From positions 1 to 62,976 of the forward strand of contig JAJYTD010000020.1 in the NCBI GenBank assembly GCA_021793235.1: a stretch of 62,976 bases of DNA, written 5' to 3'. The notes under the pieces were generated by a model that did not search any database, was not told the origin of the DNA, and saw only the letters and a program-made list of their open reading frames with translations. Below are positions 34,255 through 43,908 of the stretch, piece after piece. The translations under genes were made by a program, and so were the position numbers. The DNA comes from Actinomycetes bacterium. GTDB lineage: Bacteria; Actinomycetota; Actinomycetes; Streptosporangiales; Streptosporangiaceae. Every line of letters begins with the position of its first letter. The first letter of the stretch is position 1.

Positions 34255-36903
34255 GTGGCTATGACAGCGGTAAGCGCGGAACGCGACAGCGCCCGCCAGG
34301 AGATACCCGACCAGTTGCGGAGCGACGTCCGGTTACTGGGAGAGATGCTCGGGACGATCCTGGCCGAGAGCGGCGGAGCAGACCTTCTAGCCGACGTCGA
34401 ACGGCTGCGGCACGCCGTCATCGGAGCGCGGGATGGTTCGGTGACCGGCGACGAGATCACCCGCCTGGTGGCCGCCTGGCCCCTGGAACGGGCCAAACAG
34501 GTGGCGCGGGCGTTCACCGTCTACTTCCACCTCGCCAACCTCGCAGAGGAACGCCAGCGAATCCGCGCGCTGCGTGAACGCGACGACGCCGCCAACCCGT
34601 CGCGCGAGTCGCTGGCGGCGGCCGTCCGCTTCATCCGCGAGGACTGCGGTGCGGACCGGCTGCGCGACTTCGTCCAGAACATGGAGTTCCACCCCGTTCT
34701 GACCGCACACCCCACCGAGGCGCGGCGGCGCGCGGTGTCGACGGCCATCCTGCGGATCAGCGACCAACTCGAAAAGCTGCGCAGCGCCCACCCGGGAAGC
34801 TCGGTCGAAGCGGAGGCGCGGCGGCGCCTCATGGAGGAGATCGACCTGCTGTGGCGCACATCTCAACTGCGCTACACAAGGCTCGATCCGCTCGACGAGG
34901 TCCGCACCGCCCTCTCCGCCTTCGACGAGACGATCTTCCACGTCATCCCGGAGATCTACCGGTCGCTGGACGCCGCTCTCGACCCCGAGGGCACCGGACG
35001 CCGCCCCACCCGGGTCCCGCCCTTCGTCCGGTACGGAAGCTGGATCGGCGGCGACCGCGACGGCAACCCGTTCGTCACCCACGAGGTCACCCGCGAGGCG
35101 ATCTCCATCCAGTCCGAACACGTGCTGCGCGCGCTGGAGGCCGCCTGCGGCCGCATCGGCCGCACCCTCACGGTCTACAGCAACATCACCCCGCCCAGCG
35201 AGAACCTGCGCACCACCCTCGCCACGCTCCAGGCCGCCCACCCCCGCGTCATGGGCGCAATCGCCAAGCGCTCACCGAACGAACCGCACCGCCAATTCCT
35301 GCTGTTCGCCGCCGAACGGCTGCGCGCCACCCGCGAGCGCGACGCCGACCTCGGCTACAAAGGCCCCGACGCCTTCCTGGCCGACCTGCGCGTCGTGCAG
35401 GAGTCGCTGACCGCAGCCGGCGCGGTCCGCCAGGCCAACGGCGAGCTGCAGCACCTCATCTGGCAGGCCGAGACATTCGGGTTCCACCTGGCCGAACTGG
35501 AGATCCGGCAGCACAGCGAAGTCCACGCCCGGGCGCTGGAGGAACTGCGGGCGGGGAAGGAGCCCTCGGAGAAGACCCAGGAGGTGCTCGCCACGCTGCG
35601 GGTCGTCGCCTGGATCCAGGACCGCTTCGGCGTGGACGCCTGCCGCCGCTACATCGTCAGCTTCACCCGGTCGGCAGCAGACATCGCCGCGGTCTACGAG
35701 CTGGCCGCCCACGCCCTGCCCGCCGGGCAGACCCCCGTGCTCGACGTGATCCCGCTGTTCGAGACCGGGGCCGATCTCGACGCCGCCCCCGCCGTCCTGG
35801 ACGGCATGCTGGAGCTGCCCGAGATGCGGCGCCGCCTGGAACAGAACGGGCGCCGCATGGAGGCCATGCTCGGCTACAGCGACTCCGCCAAGGACGTCGG
35901 CCCGGTGAGCGCGACCCTGCGCCTCTACGACGCCCAGGCGCAGCTCGCCGAATGGGCCGAGCGCAACGACGTGCGGCTCACCCTCTTCCACGGCCGCGGC
36001 GGCTCCCTGGGCCGCGGCGGCGGCCCCGCCAGCCGCGCGCTGCTGGCCCAGGCCCCGGGGTCGGTGGCCGGCCGGTTCAAGGTGACCGAGCAGGGTGAGG
36101 TCATCTTCGCCCGGTACGGACAGCAGGCCATCGCCCATCGGCACATCGAGCAGGTCGGGCACGCGGTGCTCATGGCCTCCACCGAGACCGTGCAGGAACG
36201 CGCACGGGCCGCCTCCGCGAAGTACCGCACGGTGGCCGACCGCATCGCCGCGGCCGCGCACGACGCCTACCGGTCGCTCATCGACACCGACGGGTTCGCC
36301 GAGTGGTTCTCCCGGGTCAGCCCGTTGGAGGAGCTCGGGGAACTGCGGCTGGGGTCGCGCCCCTCCCGCCGCTCCGCCGCCCGCGGCCTGGACGATCTGC
36401 GCGCGATCCCGTGGGTGTTCGCCTGGACCCAGACCCGGGTCAACCTCCCCGGGTGGTTCGGCCTGGGCACCGGACTGGCCGCCGTGGCCGACACCGACAC
36501 GCTGCACGCCGCCTACAACGAGTGGCCGCTGTTCTCTTCGATGCTGGACAACGCGGAGATGAGCCTGGCCAAGACCGACCGGGTGATCGCCGAGCGCTAC
36601 CTGGCGCTGGGCGGCCGCCCCGAACTCACCGAGATGGTGCTGGCCGAGTACGACCGGACCCGCGCCCTGGTGCTGAAGGTCACCGGCCACAAGCGGCTGC
36701 TGGAGAACCGGCGGATCCTCTCCCGCGCGGTCGACCTGCGCAACCCCTACGTGGACGCGCTCTCCCACCTCCAGCTGCGCGCCCTGGAGGCGCTCCGCGG
36801 AGAGGAGGCCGACACGCTGTCCGAGGACGACCAGCACCACCTGGAGCGCCTGCTCCTGCTGTCGGTGAACGGCGTGGCCGCGGGCCTGCAGAACACCGGC
36901 TGA
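34255..36903 (+). CDS. ppc: Phosphoenolpyruvate carboxylase
   Basis: 882 residues. Conserved blocks: EFHPVLTAHPTEARRRAVST near residue 143 (catalytic His), YGSWIGGDRDGNPFVT near 260, MLGYSDSAKDVGPVSATL near 540, LFHGRGGSLGRGGGPASR near 580, and the C-terminal QNTG that binds the allosteric inhibitor. It carboxylates PEP to oxaloacetate. GTG 34255 or ATG 34261 may start it; TAGATA at 34244-34249 is a plausible -10 only 5-11 nt away and no ribosome site is visible, so the message may be nearly leaderless. A 15-bp stem terminator follows. Confidence 0.96.
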   Translation: MAMTAVSAERDSARQEIPDQLRSDVRLLGEMLGTILAESGGADLLADVERLRHAVIGARDGSVTGDEITRLVAAWPLERAKQVARAFTVYFHLANLAEERQRIRALRERDDAANPSRESLAAAVRFIREDCGADRLRDFVQNMEFHPVLTAHPTEARRRAVSTAILRISDQLEKLRSAHPGSSVEAEARRRLMEEIDLLWRTSQLRYTRLDPLDEVRTALSAFDETIFHVIPEIYRSLDAALDPEGTGRRPTRVPPFVRYGSWIGGDRDGNPFVTHEVTREAISIQSEHVLRALEAACGRIGRTLTVYSNITPPSENLRTTLATLQAAHPRVMGAIAKRSPNEPHRQFLLFAAERLRATRERDADLGYKGPDAFLADLRVVQESLTAAGAVRQANGELQHLIWQAETFGFHLAELEIRQHSEVHARALEELRAGKEPSEKTQEVLATLRVVAWIQDRFGVDACRRYIVSFTRSAADIAAVYELAAHALPAGQTPVLDVIPLFETGADLDAAPAVLDGMLELPEMRRRLEQNGRRMEAMLGYSDSAKDVGPVSATLRLYDAQAQLAEWAERNDVRLTLFHGRGGSLGRGGGPASRALLAQAPGSVAGRFKVTEQGEVIFARYGQQAIAHRHIEQVGHAVLMASTETVQERARAASAKYRTVADRIAAAAHDAYRSLIDTDGFAEWFSRVSPLEELGELRLGSRPSRRSAARGLDDLRAIPWVFAWTQTRVNLPGWFGLGTGLAAVADTDTLHAAYNEWPLFSSMLDNAEMSLAKTDRVIAERYLALGGRPELTEMVLAEYDRTRALVLKVTGHKRLLENRRILSRAVDLRNPYVDALSHLQLRALEALRGEEADTLSEDDQHHLERLLLLSVNGVAAGLQNTG

Positions 36904-36916
36904 CCGCCTCTCGCGC

Positions 36917-36952
36917 GGTGGCGCCCGCCCCGGGGCAGGGGCGGGCGCCACC
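36917..36952. terminator. Bidirectional terminator between ppc and the antitoxin gene
   Basis: A perfect 15-bp stem (36917-36931 with 36938-36952) and a 6-nt loop, 14 nt after the ppc stop and 2 nt from the stop of the convergent antitoxin gene. Confidence 0.88.
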
Positions 36953-36954
36953 GG

Positions 36955-37263
36955 TCACCCCACCTTCAGCTGCTCGTCTCCGAAGTTGGCCACCAGGTCC
37001 AGGCGCCCGCCCAGTGCGGCCACATACCGCTGCAGCACCTCGACCCCGGCCAACCGCCCCTTCTCGATCTGGCTGACCCGCCCCACAGTGACGCCCATGC
37101 GCTCGGCGACGTCCTTCTGGGTGAGGCCCCGCCGCCTGCGCATCTCCATGAGCTTGTAGGCGCGGACCTCGGCGAGAAGATGTTCCTTAGTGGTCTCGAA
37201 CTGCTCCTCACCGATGGAGTCGACGAACTCCTGCCGCAAATCAGACCATCGCGTGTAGCTCAC
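36955..37263 (-). CDS. XRE-family antitoxin (HigA-like)
   Basis: 102 residues. A helix-turn-helix domain occupies about 40-95: MRRRRGLTQKDVAERMGVTVGRVSQIEKGRLAGVEVL. The N-terminal 35 residues are acidic and helical. GTG 37263 is preceded by AGGAGGAGC and overlaps the reconstructed toxin stop (GTGA). In HigBA-type modules the toxin gene comes first, as here, and the XRE protein represses the operon and binds the toxin. Confidence 0.85.
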   Translation of the reverse strand: MSYTRWSDLRQEFVDSIGEEQFETTKEHLLAEVRAYKLMEMRRRRGLTQKDVAERMGVTVGRVSQIEKGRLAGVEVLQRYVAALGGRLDLVANFGDEQLKVG

Positions 37264-37636
37264 GGCTGCTCCTCCTGCGCTCGTTCCTTGAGGTACCTCA
37301 CCAGGAGTCCTTCCGCGTGGGGGATCGCGCTGCGGTACCACTTATCCCAGTTGCCCGACTTGTCGCCTGCGACCAGGAGGATGGCACTTCGCCACGGATC
37401 AAAGACGAACAGAATTCGGATTTCGCTGCGAGCGGTCGACCCCGGACGTAGCTCCTTGAGGTTGTGAACGCTTGACCCCTTGACCCGATCGACCAGTGGG
37501 CGCCCCAGATCGGGCCGGTTTCTGCGAGAACATCAATCGCTGCACCGACCTGCTCATACGAAGCGGGGTCGGTCTCCTTGAGATCTCGCGCCCACTGCTT
37601 GACGTCGTCGGTCACGTATACGTCCCATGCCACCAC
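37260..37636 (-). pseudogene. RelE/HigB (Gp49-like) toxin gene with a single-base frameshift
   Basis: The first 42 codons (VYVTDDVKQWARDLKETDP to AETGP) read in one frame from GTG 37636 (or GTG 37633, after AGGAGG). From about 37514 the family sequence continues in another frame: DLGRPLVDRVKGSSVHNLKE, then SEIRILFVFDPWRSAILLVA and GDKSGNWDKWYRSAIPHAE, ending at TGA 37260. One missing base near 37514-37516 explains the break; restoring it gives a toxin of about 126 residues. In the unshifted frame translation runs on as unrelated sequence to 37298. It may be a true loss-of-function mutation, a recoding site or a sequence error. Confidence 0.82.
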
Positions 37637-37662
37637 GGACCTCCTCGTCCGCCAGAACTTAC

Positions 37663-37678
37663 TTTAGCGGAAACTAAA
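37663..37678. promoter_or_regulatory. Possible autoregulatory operator of the toxin-antitoxin pair
   Basis: TTTAGCGGAAACTAAA has 5-bp inverted arms (TTTAG/CTAAA) and overlaps the presumed promoter region 27-45 bp upstream of the toxin start. Confidence 0.4.
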
Positions 37679-37764
37679 CCTAGAGGGAAGCGGTGTGGTG
37701 TGTCCGGCGTTTCGGGGAAATTCCGCTGGATTCACCAGCGGGGCGGGGACGGTTGAATGGGAGG

Positions 37765-38676
37765 ATGGCCGCTGACTCCGCTGACTCCGCTGACTCCGCT
37801 GCACCGTTCACCGACCTTGGCCGCTCTCCGCTGCGCGAGGGGGCGCTGAACCGCGCGCTCGTGCATCCGGGCGGATTGTGGCGGCGGATCGAAGTGCTGC
37901 CCGCGCTGGGGTCGACCAACAGCGAACTGGTGCACCGCGCACGGCAGGGTGCCCCGGAGGGGGAGGTGCTGGTCACCGAGCACCAGACAGCCGGGCGGGG
38001 GCGCCTGGATCGGGGTTTTCAGACTCCGAAGCGCGCCGCCCTCACCTTCTCCGTGCTGGTGCGCCCGGACGTGCCGACCGGCCGCCTGGGCTGGCTGCCG
38101 CTGCTCATGGGTACCGCCGCTGTGCGCGCCCTCAGCCGGACCGCCGCGGTCCCGGCGGCGCTGAAGTGGCCCAACGACGTCCTGGCCACGGGCGCCGACG
38201 GTGTGGAGCGCAAGCTCGCCGGGATCCTGTCCGAGGCGGCCTTTGCCGAGAACAGCACGGGCGTGGTGATCGGTATGGGGCTCAACGTCGCGCAGCGCCG
38301 CGACGAGCTTCCGGTCGGCTCCGCGACCTCGCTGGCGCTGGAGGGCGCCGCCCGCACCGGTCGCGAGCCGCTGCTTCAGGCGGTGCTCCACGGCTTCGCC
38401 GACCTGTACGCGGAATGGGAGCGCCGCGGCGGCGATGCCGAGGCGAGCGGGCTCGCCGATGAGTACCGCCGCCACTGCGGCACGATCGGCCGGACGGTGC
38501 GCGTGCACCTGCCCGGCGACCGGATCCTCCAGGGCCGGGCCACGGGCGTCGACGCCGAGGGGCAGCTCACCGTGCGTGCCGAGGACGGCACAGAAGAAGC
38601 GCTGAGTGCGGGCGATGTGGTGCATGTGCGCCCCGCGGACGGCTCCGCCGGATACTCTGCGCATCGGATTCCTTGA
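37765..38676 (+). CDS. birA: Biotin-[acetyl-CoA-carboxylase] ligase
   Basis: 303 residues from ATG 37765; TTG 37753 in the same frame is an alternative with better spacing to an upstream purine run. Catalytic domain: LGSTNSELVHRARQG, TEHQTAGRGRLDRGFQTP (biotinyl-AMP loop) and ALKWPNDVLATG, then a C-terminal SH3-like domain (GRTVRVHLPGDRIL to VVHVRP). No N-terminal DNA-binding domain, so a monofunctional enzyme. It should biotinylate the alpha chain encoded at 30303-32069. The first codons include a 9-bp tandem repeat giving (DSA)3. Confidence 0.92.
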   Translation: MAADSADSADSAAPFTDLGRSPLREGALNRALVHPGGLWRRIEVLPALGSTNSELVHRARQGAPEGEVLVTEHQTAGRGRLDRGFQTPKRAALTFSVLVRPDVPTGRLGWLPLLMGTAAVRALSRTAAVPAALKWPNDVLATGADGVERKLAGILSEAAFAENSTGVVIGMGLNVAQRRDELPVGSATSLALEGAARTGREPLLQAVLHGFADLYAEWERRGGDAEASGLADEYRRHCGTIGRTVRVHLPGDRILQGRATGVDAEGQLTVRAEDGTEEALSAGDVVHVRPADGSAGYSAHRIP

Positions 38677-38702
38677 CGTGCACGGCTCGGAGGTACTAGA
38701 CC
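38673..38702 (+). promoter_or_regulatory. Candidate promoter of the adenylate cyclase gene
   Basis: TTGACG (38673-38678), 18 nt, TAGACC (38697-38702). The -35 overlaps the birA stop codon, and the leader would be about 80 nt. Confidence 0.4.
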
Positions 38703-38790
38703 GACAGTGGCACGCAGGTGACCGTGCCATCCGTCCGGCCGGTGCCCGGGGCGCCCTACCACGGCACCGACCTCGAACACGAGAGAACGT

Positions 38791-39798
38791 ATGTCGTCGC
38801 GTCCCGACCCCAAGGAGATCGAAGCCGTCCTACTCGGAGGCGAGGCGCGGTATACCCGTGAAGAGGCGGTACGGAGGGCCGGTGCCTCACCGGAGTTCGC
38901 CAAACGCGTCTGGCGGGCCCTGGGGTTTGCTACGCGCAGCAGCGAAAGCGTCGCATTCACCGACAGCGACGTCGAAGCCCTGCGCGTCACAACAGAGCTG
39001 ATGAAGAACGGCGTCGTCGACGAGGACGCCGTGATCCGGCTGGCCCGCGCCATGGGGCAGACGATGGCGCGGCTGGCGGAGTGGCAGACCAGCATCCTCT
39101 CCACGCTCTCCTACACGCCCGGCCCCTCCTCCGGCGACTCCGGACACGATCCTCTCGTGGACCTGGCCCGGGACCTGCTCCCCGATGTGGAGCGCCTGCT
39201 GCTGCACATCTGGCGGCGCCAGCTCTCCGCCTCCGCGGCGCGGCGGCTGGCGTTCATGGAGAGCAGCGAGGACGCGGCCCCCACCTACTTCCCCCTGTCC
39301 GTCGGTTTCGCCGACCTGGTGTCGTTCACGACGCTGAGCCGGGAGCTGGACGAGGTGGAACTGGCCGAGGTCGTCGAGAGCTTCGAGTCGACCGCCACCG
39401 ACATCGTGTCCTCCGGCGGCGGCCGCGTGATCAAGACGCTCGGTGACGAGATCCTCTACGTCGCCAACACCGCACGCCAGGCCGCTGAGATCGCGCTCCA
39501 ACTGGCCGACGGCGTCAAGACCCACACGGAGGTACCCGACGTGCGGGTCGGAGTCGCCTACGGGCCTGTTCTCGCGCTGCTCGGCGACGTCTTCGGCACG
39601 ACGGTGAACCGGTCCAGCCGCCTCACCTCGTTCGCCCGGCCGGGAACCATCCTGATCGACGAGGCTCTCGCCGAGCAGTTGCAGGATGAGGAGTCACTGC
39701 AGGTGGTCGCTGTCCGTCCGCGGCACGCACACGGACTCGGCCGGCTTCAGCCCTACGCGCTGCGCCGCAGGTTCGAACCGGGAGGGGCACAAGGGTAA
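38791..39798 (+). CDS. cya: Class III adenylate cyclase
   Basis: 335 residues. The N-terminal part (about 20-100) is helical and HTH-like (YTREEAVRRAGASPEFAKRV). The cyclase catalytic domain (about 165-320) has SVGFADLVSFTTLS with the first metal Asp, KTLGDEILYVANT with the second, and GTTVNRSSRLTSFARPGTIL with the Asn-x3-Arg transition-state pair. Expected to form cAMP from ATP in the cytoplasm. ATG 38791, with GAGAGA upstream. Its position after birA and the carboxylase genes is shared with Streptomyces. Confidence 0.88.
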   Translation: MSSRPDPKEIEAVLLGGEARYTREEAVRRAGASPEFAKRVWRALGFATRSSESVAFTDSDVEALRVTTELMKNGVVDEDAVIRLARAMGQTMARLAEWQTSILSTLSYTPGPSSGDSGHDPLVDLARDLLPDVERLLLHIWRRQLSASAARRLAFMESSEDAAPTYFPLSVGFADLVSFTTLSRELDEVELAEVVESFESTATDIVSSGGGRVIKTLGDEILYVANTARQAAEIALQLADGVKTHTEVPDVRVGVAYGPVLALLGDVFGTTVNRSSRLTSFARPGTILIDEALAEQLQDEESLQVVAVRPRHAHGLGRLQPYALRRRFEPGGAQG

Positions 39799-39931
39799 CC
39801 GTCCCGGTCACGCGCCCGGCCCGTCCGTACCGCCGCTGCTTGCACGCCGATTCCCGGAGGGTCCTTCCCCCGGAGACGATGATCCGGCATGTTGGAGGAA
39901 CGCCATGGTGATTCGGCTGTGAGGAGCAGGT

Positions 39932-41017
39932 ATGGCGCACGAAGTGCGGGCCGTCGTTTCCCGGAGGAAGGACGCTCCCGTCGAGATCGAGACCATCATC
40001 GTCCCCGACCCCGGCCCGGGGGAGGCGCTCGTCGACATCCGCGCCTGCGGTGTCTGCCACACGGACCTGCATTACCGGCAGGGCGGTATCAGCGATGATT
40101 TTCCCTTCCTGCTCGGGCATGAGGCCGCCGGAGTCGTGGAGGCCGTCGGCGCGGGGGTGAGCGGGGTCGCCCCCGGGGACTTCGTGGTCCTCAACTGGCG
40201 CGCCGTCTGCGGGGAGTGCCGGGCCTGCCGGCGCGGTCGCCTGCAGTACTGCTTCGATACCCACAACGCCACGCAGAAGATGACCCTGCGCGACGGGACG
40301 GAGCTGTCCCCTGCGCTGGGCATCGGCGCGTTCGCTGAGAAGACGCTGGTCGCCGCGGGCCAGTGCACCAAGGTCGACGCCGCGGCGGATCCGGCCGTGG
40401 CGGGCCTGCTCGGGTGCGGCGTGATGGCCGGGATCGGAGCGGCGATCAACACCGGAGGCGTCACCCGGGGCGACTCCGTCGCGGTGATCGGCTGCGGTGG
40501 CGTGGGTGACGCGGCGATCGCCGGGGCGCGGCTGGCGGGTGCGGCCACGATCATCGCGGTCGATGTCGACGACCGCAAACTCCAGTGGGCCGCGGACATG
40601 GGCGCAACGCACACCGTCAACTCCCGCGAACGCGCTCCAGTGGACGCGATCAGGGGGCTGACCGGAGGCAACGGCGCCGATGTCGTCATCGACGCCGTCG
40701 GGCGTCCCGAGACCTACCGGCAGGCCTTTTATGCTCGCGACCTCGCCGGAACCGTGGTACTGGTAGGTGTACCGACACCGGAGATGTCGATCGATCTGCC
40801 GCTGTTGGACGTGTTCGGCCGGGGCGGCGCGCTGAAGTCGTCGTGGTACGGCGACTGCCTGCCCTCCCGCGATTTTCCCATGCTGATCGATCTGTACCTG
40901 CAGGGCCGGCTCGACCTGGACAAATTCGTGTCCGAGAGGATCGCCCTGGACGACGTCGAGGAGGCGTTCGCGAAGATGCACCGCGGTGAAGTGCTGCGTT
41001 CGGTGGTGGTCCGTTAG
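39932..41017 (+). CDS. mscR: S-(hydroxymethyl)mycothiol dehydrogenase
   Basis: 361 residues, zinc-dependent medium-chain alcohol dehydrogenase. Catalytic zinc region [15 protein letters not shown] and [12 protein letters not shown]; structural zinc cysteines in [15 protein letters not shown]; Rossmann loop [31 protein letters not shown] and the nearby MBL hydrolase are typical of the mycothiol-dependent formaldehyde dehydrogenase, so it oxidises the formaldehyde-mycothiol adduct. ATG with GAGGAGCAGGT. The next gene begins on the base after its stop. Confidence 0.9.
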   Translation: MAHEVRAVVSRRKDAPVEIETIIVPDPGPGEALVDIRACGVCHTDLHYRQGGISDDFPFLLGHEAAGVVEAVGAGVSGVAPGDFVVLNWRAVCGECRACRRGRLQYCFDTHNATQKMTLRDGTELSPALGIGAFAEKTLVAAGQCTKVDAAADPAVAGLLGCGVMAGIGAAINTGGVTRGDSVAVIGCGGVGDAAIAGARLAGAATIIAVDVDDRKLQWAADMGATHTVNSRERAPVDAIRGLTGGNGADVVIDAVGRPETYRQAFYARDLAGTVVLVGVPTPEMSIDLPLLDVFGRGGALKSSWYGDCLPSRDFPMLIDLYLQGRLDLDKFVSERIALDDVEEAFAKMHRGEVLRSVVVR

Positions 41018-41659
41018 ATGGCGACCGCGTATCCGACCCCCATCGACCGAGTCGTCACCTCGGGGGTGTTCCGCCTCGACGGCGGCGAGTGGAACGTCGA
41101 CAACAACGTGTGGATCGTCGGCAACGAACGCACGGCCATCGTGATCGACGCGGCACACGACCACGAGGAGATCGCCCGGGCGCTGGGCGACCGCGAGCTG
41201 ATGGCCATCGTGTGCACGCACGCGCACAACGACCACATCAGCGCGGCCGGCCAGTTGGCGGACCTGACCAGCGCTCCCATCCTGCTCCACCCTGACGACG
41301 CGCAGCTGTGGAACATGGTCTACCCCTCCCGGGAGCCCGACGCCCCCTTGCTGCACGGGGAGCGGCTCCAGGCCGGCGACGTGGAGCTGGAGGTGCTGCA
41401 CACGCCCGGCCACGCGCCGGGGGCGGTCTGCCTCCACGCGCCCGAGCTCGGTGTCGTCTTCTCCGGGGACACGCTGTTCAACGGCGGGCCGGGCGCCACC
41501 GGGCGCTCCTTCTCCGACTTCCCGACGATCATCGACTCCATCCGCGACCGGCTGTTCGCGCTTCCGGAGGACACCATGGTCTACACCGGGCACGGCGAAT
41601 CGACGACCATCGGAGCGGAGGCACCGCACCTGGAGGAGTGGGTCAAGCGCGGCTCCTGA
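41018..41659 (+). CDS. MBL-fold hydrolase, likely S-formylmycothiol hydrolase partner
   Basis: 213 residues. Metallo-beta-lactamase motifs: THAHNDHISAAG (HxHxDH, near residue 68), HTPGHAPGAVCL near 128, FSGDTLFNGGPGATG near 149 and YTGHGESTTIG near 189, giving a glyoxalase II-like dinuclear centre. It starts immediately after the mscR stop. The pairing suggests it hydrolyses the thioester produced by MscR; that specificity is inferred from context. Confidence 0.85.
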   Translation: MATAYPTPIDRVVTSGVFRLDGGEWNVDNNVWIVGNERTAIVIDAAHDHEEIARALGDRELMAIVCTHAHNDHISAAGQLADLTSAPILLHPDDAQLWNMVYPSREPDAPLLHGERLQAGDVELEVLHTPGHAPGAVCLHAPELGVVFSGDTLFNGGPGATGRSFSDFPTIIDSIRDRLFALPEDTMVYTGHGESTTIGAEAPHLEEWVKRGS

Positions 41660-41713
41660 GGCCGGCGAAGGCCCTGGCCGACCTCTTCGGGGTGCCCTGT
41701 CCCCTGGGGGGAC

Positions 41714-42985
41714 TCAGAACGGGCGCGCTTGCCTGGCCGCGCCGCGGGGCAGGAACAGGGCGAAGGTCGTCGGCCGGTTGCGCACCAGCTCGACCCGGGC
41801 ACCCTCGGACTCGGCGATGTGCCGGGCCAGGGCCAGCCCCAGTCCGGTCCCGCCGCCGCCGCTGACCTCCCGTTCGAAGACGCGGCCAAAGAGGTGCTCG
41901 GGGATTCCCGGGCCTTCGTCGCTGACCTCGATGCGGACGGAGTTCCCGGTGTCGACCGTGTGCACGGTCACCGTGCCGGATCCGTGCTTGTGGGCGTTCT
42001 CCACCAGCGTCGCCAGGATCTGCGAGAGGTCGTTCGGCACGGTCAGGGCGGTCAGGCCCCGGTCTCCGGTGAGTCGCAGTTCACGGCCGTCCCGGTGGAA
42101 CATCGGGGACCATTCCGCGATGAACTGCTCCAGTACGCTGTCGGTGTCGACCGGTTCGACCTCGGGGTGCTGGCTCTTGCGCGCCCGGCCGAGCAGGCTC
42201 TCGACGGTCTCCACAAGCCGTTCGGCCTGGGAGAGCGCGGCTTCGCCCTCCTCCCGCACGACCGCCGGGTCGTCGGCCTCGGCGATGATCTCCTCCAGCC
42301 GCATGGTGAGCGCCGTCAGGGGGGTGCGCAACTGGTGGGAGGCGTCGGCGGCGAAATGCCGTTCGGTGGCGATCAGACCGGCGATGCGCTCCGCGCTGCG
42401 GTCCAGCACTTCGGCGACCCGGTCCGCCTCCGGTATGCCGTAGCGGTGGCCCCACGGTGTGGCGACACCCGACCCGAGCCGCTCCGCCGTTGCGGCGAGG
42501 TCGACCAGCGGCAGGGTCAACCGGCGGGCCTGGAGCATCGCCAGGCCAACAGCCACGCCGATGGCCAGCAGCGACAGGGAGGCGATCCCCAGCCAGGCGT
42601 TGATGATGCTCTCCCGCACGGTATCGGTGCTTCTCCAGACCGTGACCTCGGTCCCCGCCGGGGAGACCACGGTGGCCTTCAGCGTCTGCGGGGAGTCCGC
42701 GCTGTCCGGCCGGATACTCCGGTCTCCGACCATGACGGGCTCGTCCGCTCCGGGCGGCACGATCTCGATATAGCGGTCGGAACGGATGATCTGCGAGGGG
42801 ATGAGGTTGCCGCTGTTGTCCAGTTGGGCATCGGCCTCGGCGCTGATGGCGCCGGCCTGCTCCCGCAGCTGCCGGATGCTGTCGTCGTAGACGGACTTGT
42901 ACGTCAGCGCACCCAGTGGCAGTCCCAGCAGCAGCACTGCGATGACGGCCACCACCAGGGTGGAGAACAGCATCCGCCTGCGCAT
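41714..42985 (-). CDS. Sensor histidine kinase
   Basis: 423 residues. TM1 at about 7-28, an extracytoplasmic sensor domain of about 100 residues (SVYDDSIRQLREQAGAISAE), TM2 at about 130-150, HAMP linker, H-box FAADASHQLRTPLTAL near residue 215 with the phospho-accepting His, N-box VENAHKHGSG, and G-boxes DEGPGIPEHLFGRVFE and GGGGTGLGLALARHI. ATG 42985 with AAGGAGCG. It pairs with the OmpR-type regulator 58 nt upstream. The stimulus is unknown. Confidence 0.92.
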   Translation of the reverse strand: MRRRMLFSTLVVAVIAVLLLGLPLGALTYKSVYDDSIRQLREQAGAISAEADAQLDNSGNLIPSQIIRSDRYIEIVPPGADEPVMVGDRSIRPDSADSPQTLKATVVSPAGTEVTVWRSTDTVRESIINAWLGIASLSLLAIGVAVGLAMLQARRLTLPLVDLAATAERLGSGVATPWGHRYGIPEADRVAEVLDRSAERIAGLIATERHFAADASHQLRTPLTALTMRLEEIIAEADDPAVVREEGEAALSQAERLVETVESLLGRARKSQHPEVEPVDTDSVLEQFIAEWSPMFHRDGRELRLTGDRGLTALTVPNDLSQILATLVENAHKHGSGTVTVHTVDTGNSVRIEVSDEGPGIPEHLFGRVFEREVSGGGGTGLGLALARHIAESEGARVELVRNRPTTFALFLPRGAARQARPF

Positions 42986-43043
42986 GTCGCTCCTTGCTCA
43001 CGTGAGCTCTTGGCGTGTGCCGACTGCGCCGCGGCGGAGACGC

Positions 43044-43712
43044 TCACTCACGTTCGAATCGGAACCCGACCCCTCGCACCGTAGTGATGTAGGAAGGCTG
43101 GTTGGCGTCGTCGCCGAGTTTGCGGCGCAGCCACGAGATGTGCATATCGAGCGTCTTGGTGGAGCCCCACCAGTTGGTGTCCCACACCTCGCGCATGATC
43201 TGCTCGCGGGTGACGACCTTGCCCGCATCGCGTACCAGCACGCGGAGCAGGTCGAACTCTTTCGTTGTCAGCTGCAGCTCCCGGTCGCCGAGCCAGGCGC
43301 GCCGGGAGTCGTTGTCGATGCGGACGCCGTGCACGACGGGAACTTCGGCGCCGCCGCGCCGGAGCAGCGCACGCACCCGAGCGAGCAGTTCGGCGAGCCG
43401 GAACGGTTTGGTGACGTAGTCATCGGCACCCGCGTCGAGCCCTACGACGGTGTCGACCTCGTCCGCGCGCGCGGTGAGGATCAGAATCGGAATTGCGTGG
43501 CCCTCGGCGCGCAGCCGGCGGGCCACTTCGAGCCCGTCCATTTCGGGCAGCCCGAGGTCGAGGACCATCATGTCGATGTCCCCGCTGCGGGCCCGGTCGA
43601 GGGTCTCGGTGCCGTTGACAGTGACGTCCACCCCATACCCCTCGCGGCGGAGCGCGCGGGCGAGGGGCTCAGAAATCGAGCTGTCATCTTCGGCCAGCAA
43701 AACGCAGGTCAT
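43044..43712 (-). CDS. OmpR-family response regulator
   Basis: 222 residues. Receiver domain 1-120 (acidic LAEDDSS, phosphorylated Asp in MMVLDLGLPEMDG, Lys in DYVTKPFRL) and a winged-helix domain 125-222 (LTTKEFDLLRVLVRDAGKVV, WGSTKTLDMHISWLRRKLGDD, TTVRGVGFRFE). ATG 43712 has no ribosome site; TACGAT lies 7 nt upstream, so the mRNA may be leaderless. First gene of the two-component operon. Confidence 0.93.
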   Translation of the reverse strand: MTCVLLAEDDSSISEPLARALRREGYGVDVTVNGTETLDRARSGDIDMMVLDLGLPEMDGLEVARRLRAEGHAIPILILTARADEVDTVVGLDAGADDYVTKPFRLAELLARVRALLRRGGAEVPVVHGVRIDNDSRRAWLGDRELQLTTKEFDLLRVLVRDAGKVVTREQIMREVWDTNWWGSTKTLDMHISWLRRKLGDDANQPSYITTVRGVGFRFERE

Positions 43713-43908
43713 GTAACTGATCGTAAATCGAGCCCGTCGTATTTCCCTATTATGCGCGCCGTATGGACCCGGGTTGGCCGAAAATAGGCAAGCCGCATAG
43801 TGCGCTATAACCAGCAAGCGGTGCATATCGGAATTCATTTGGGAATTCTTTGGCCCGATGTTGGTAGAAAGGAAAGGGTGTCGGCGGTCCGCGCGGCCCG
43901 TCGGCCTC

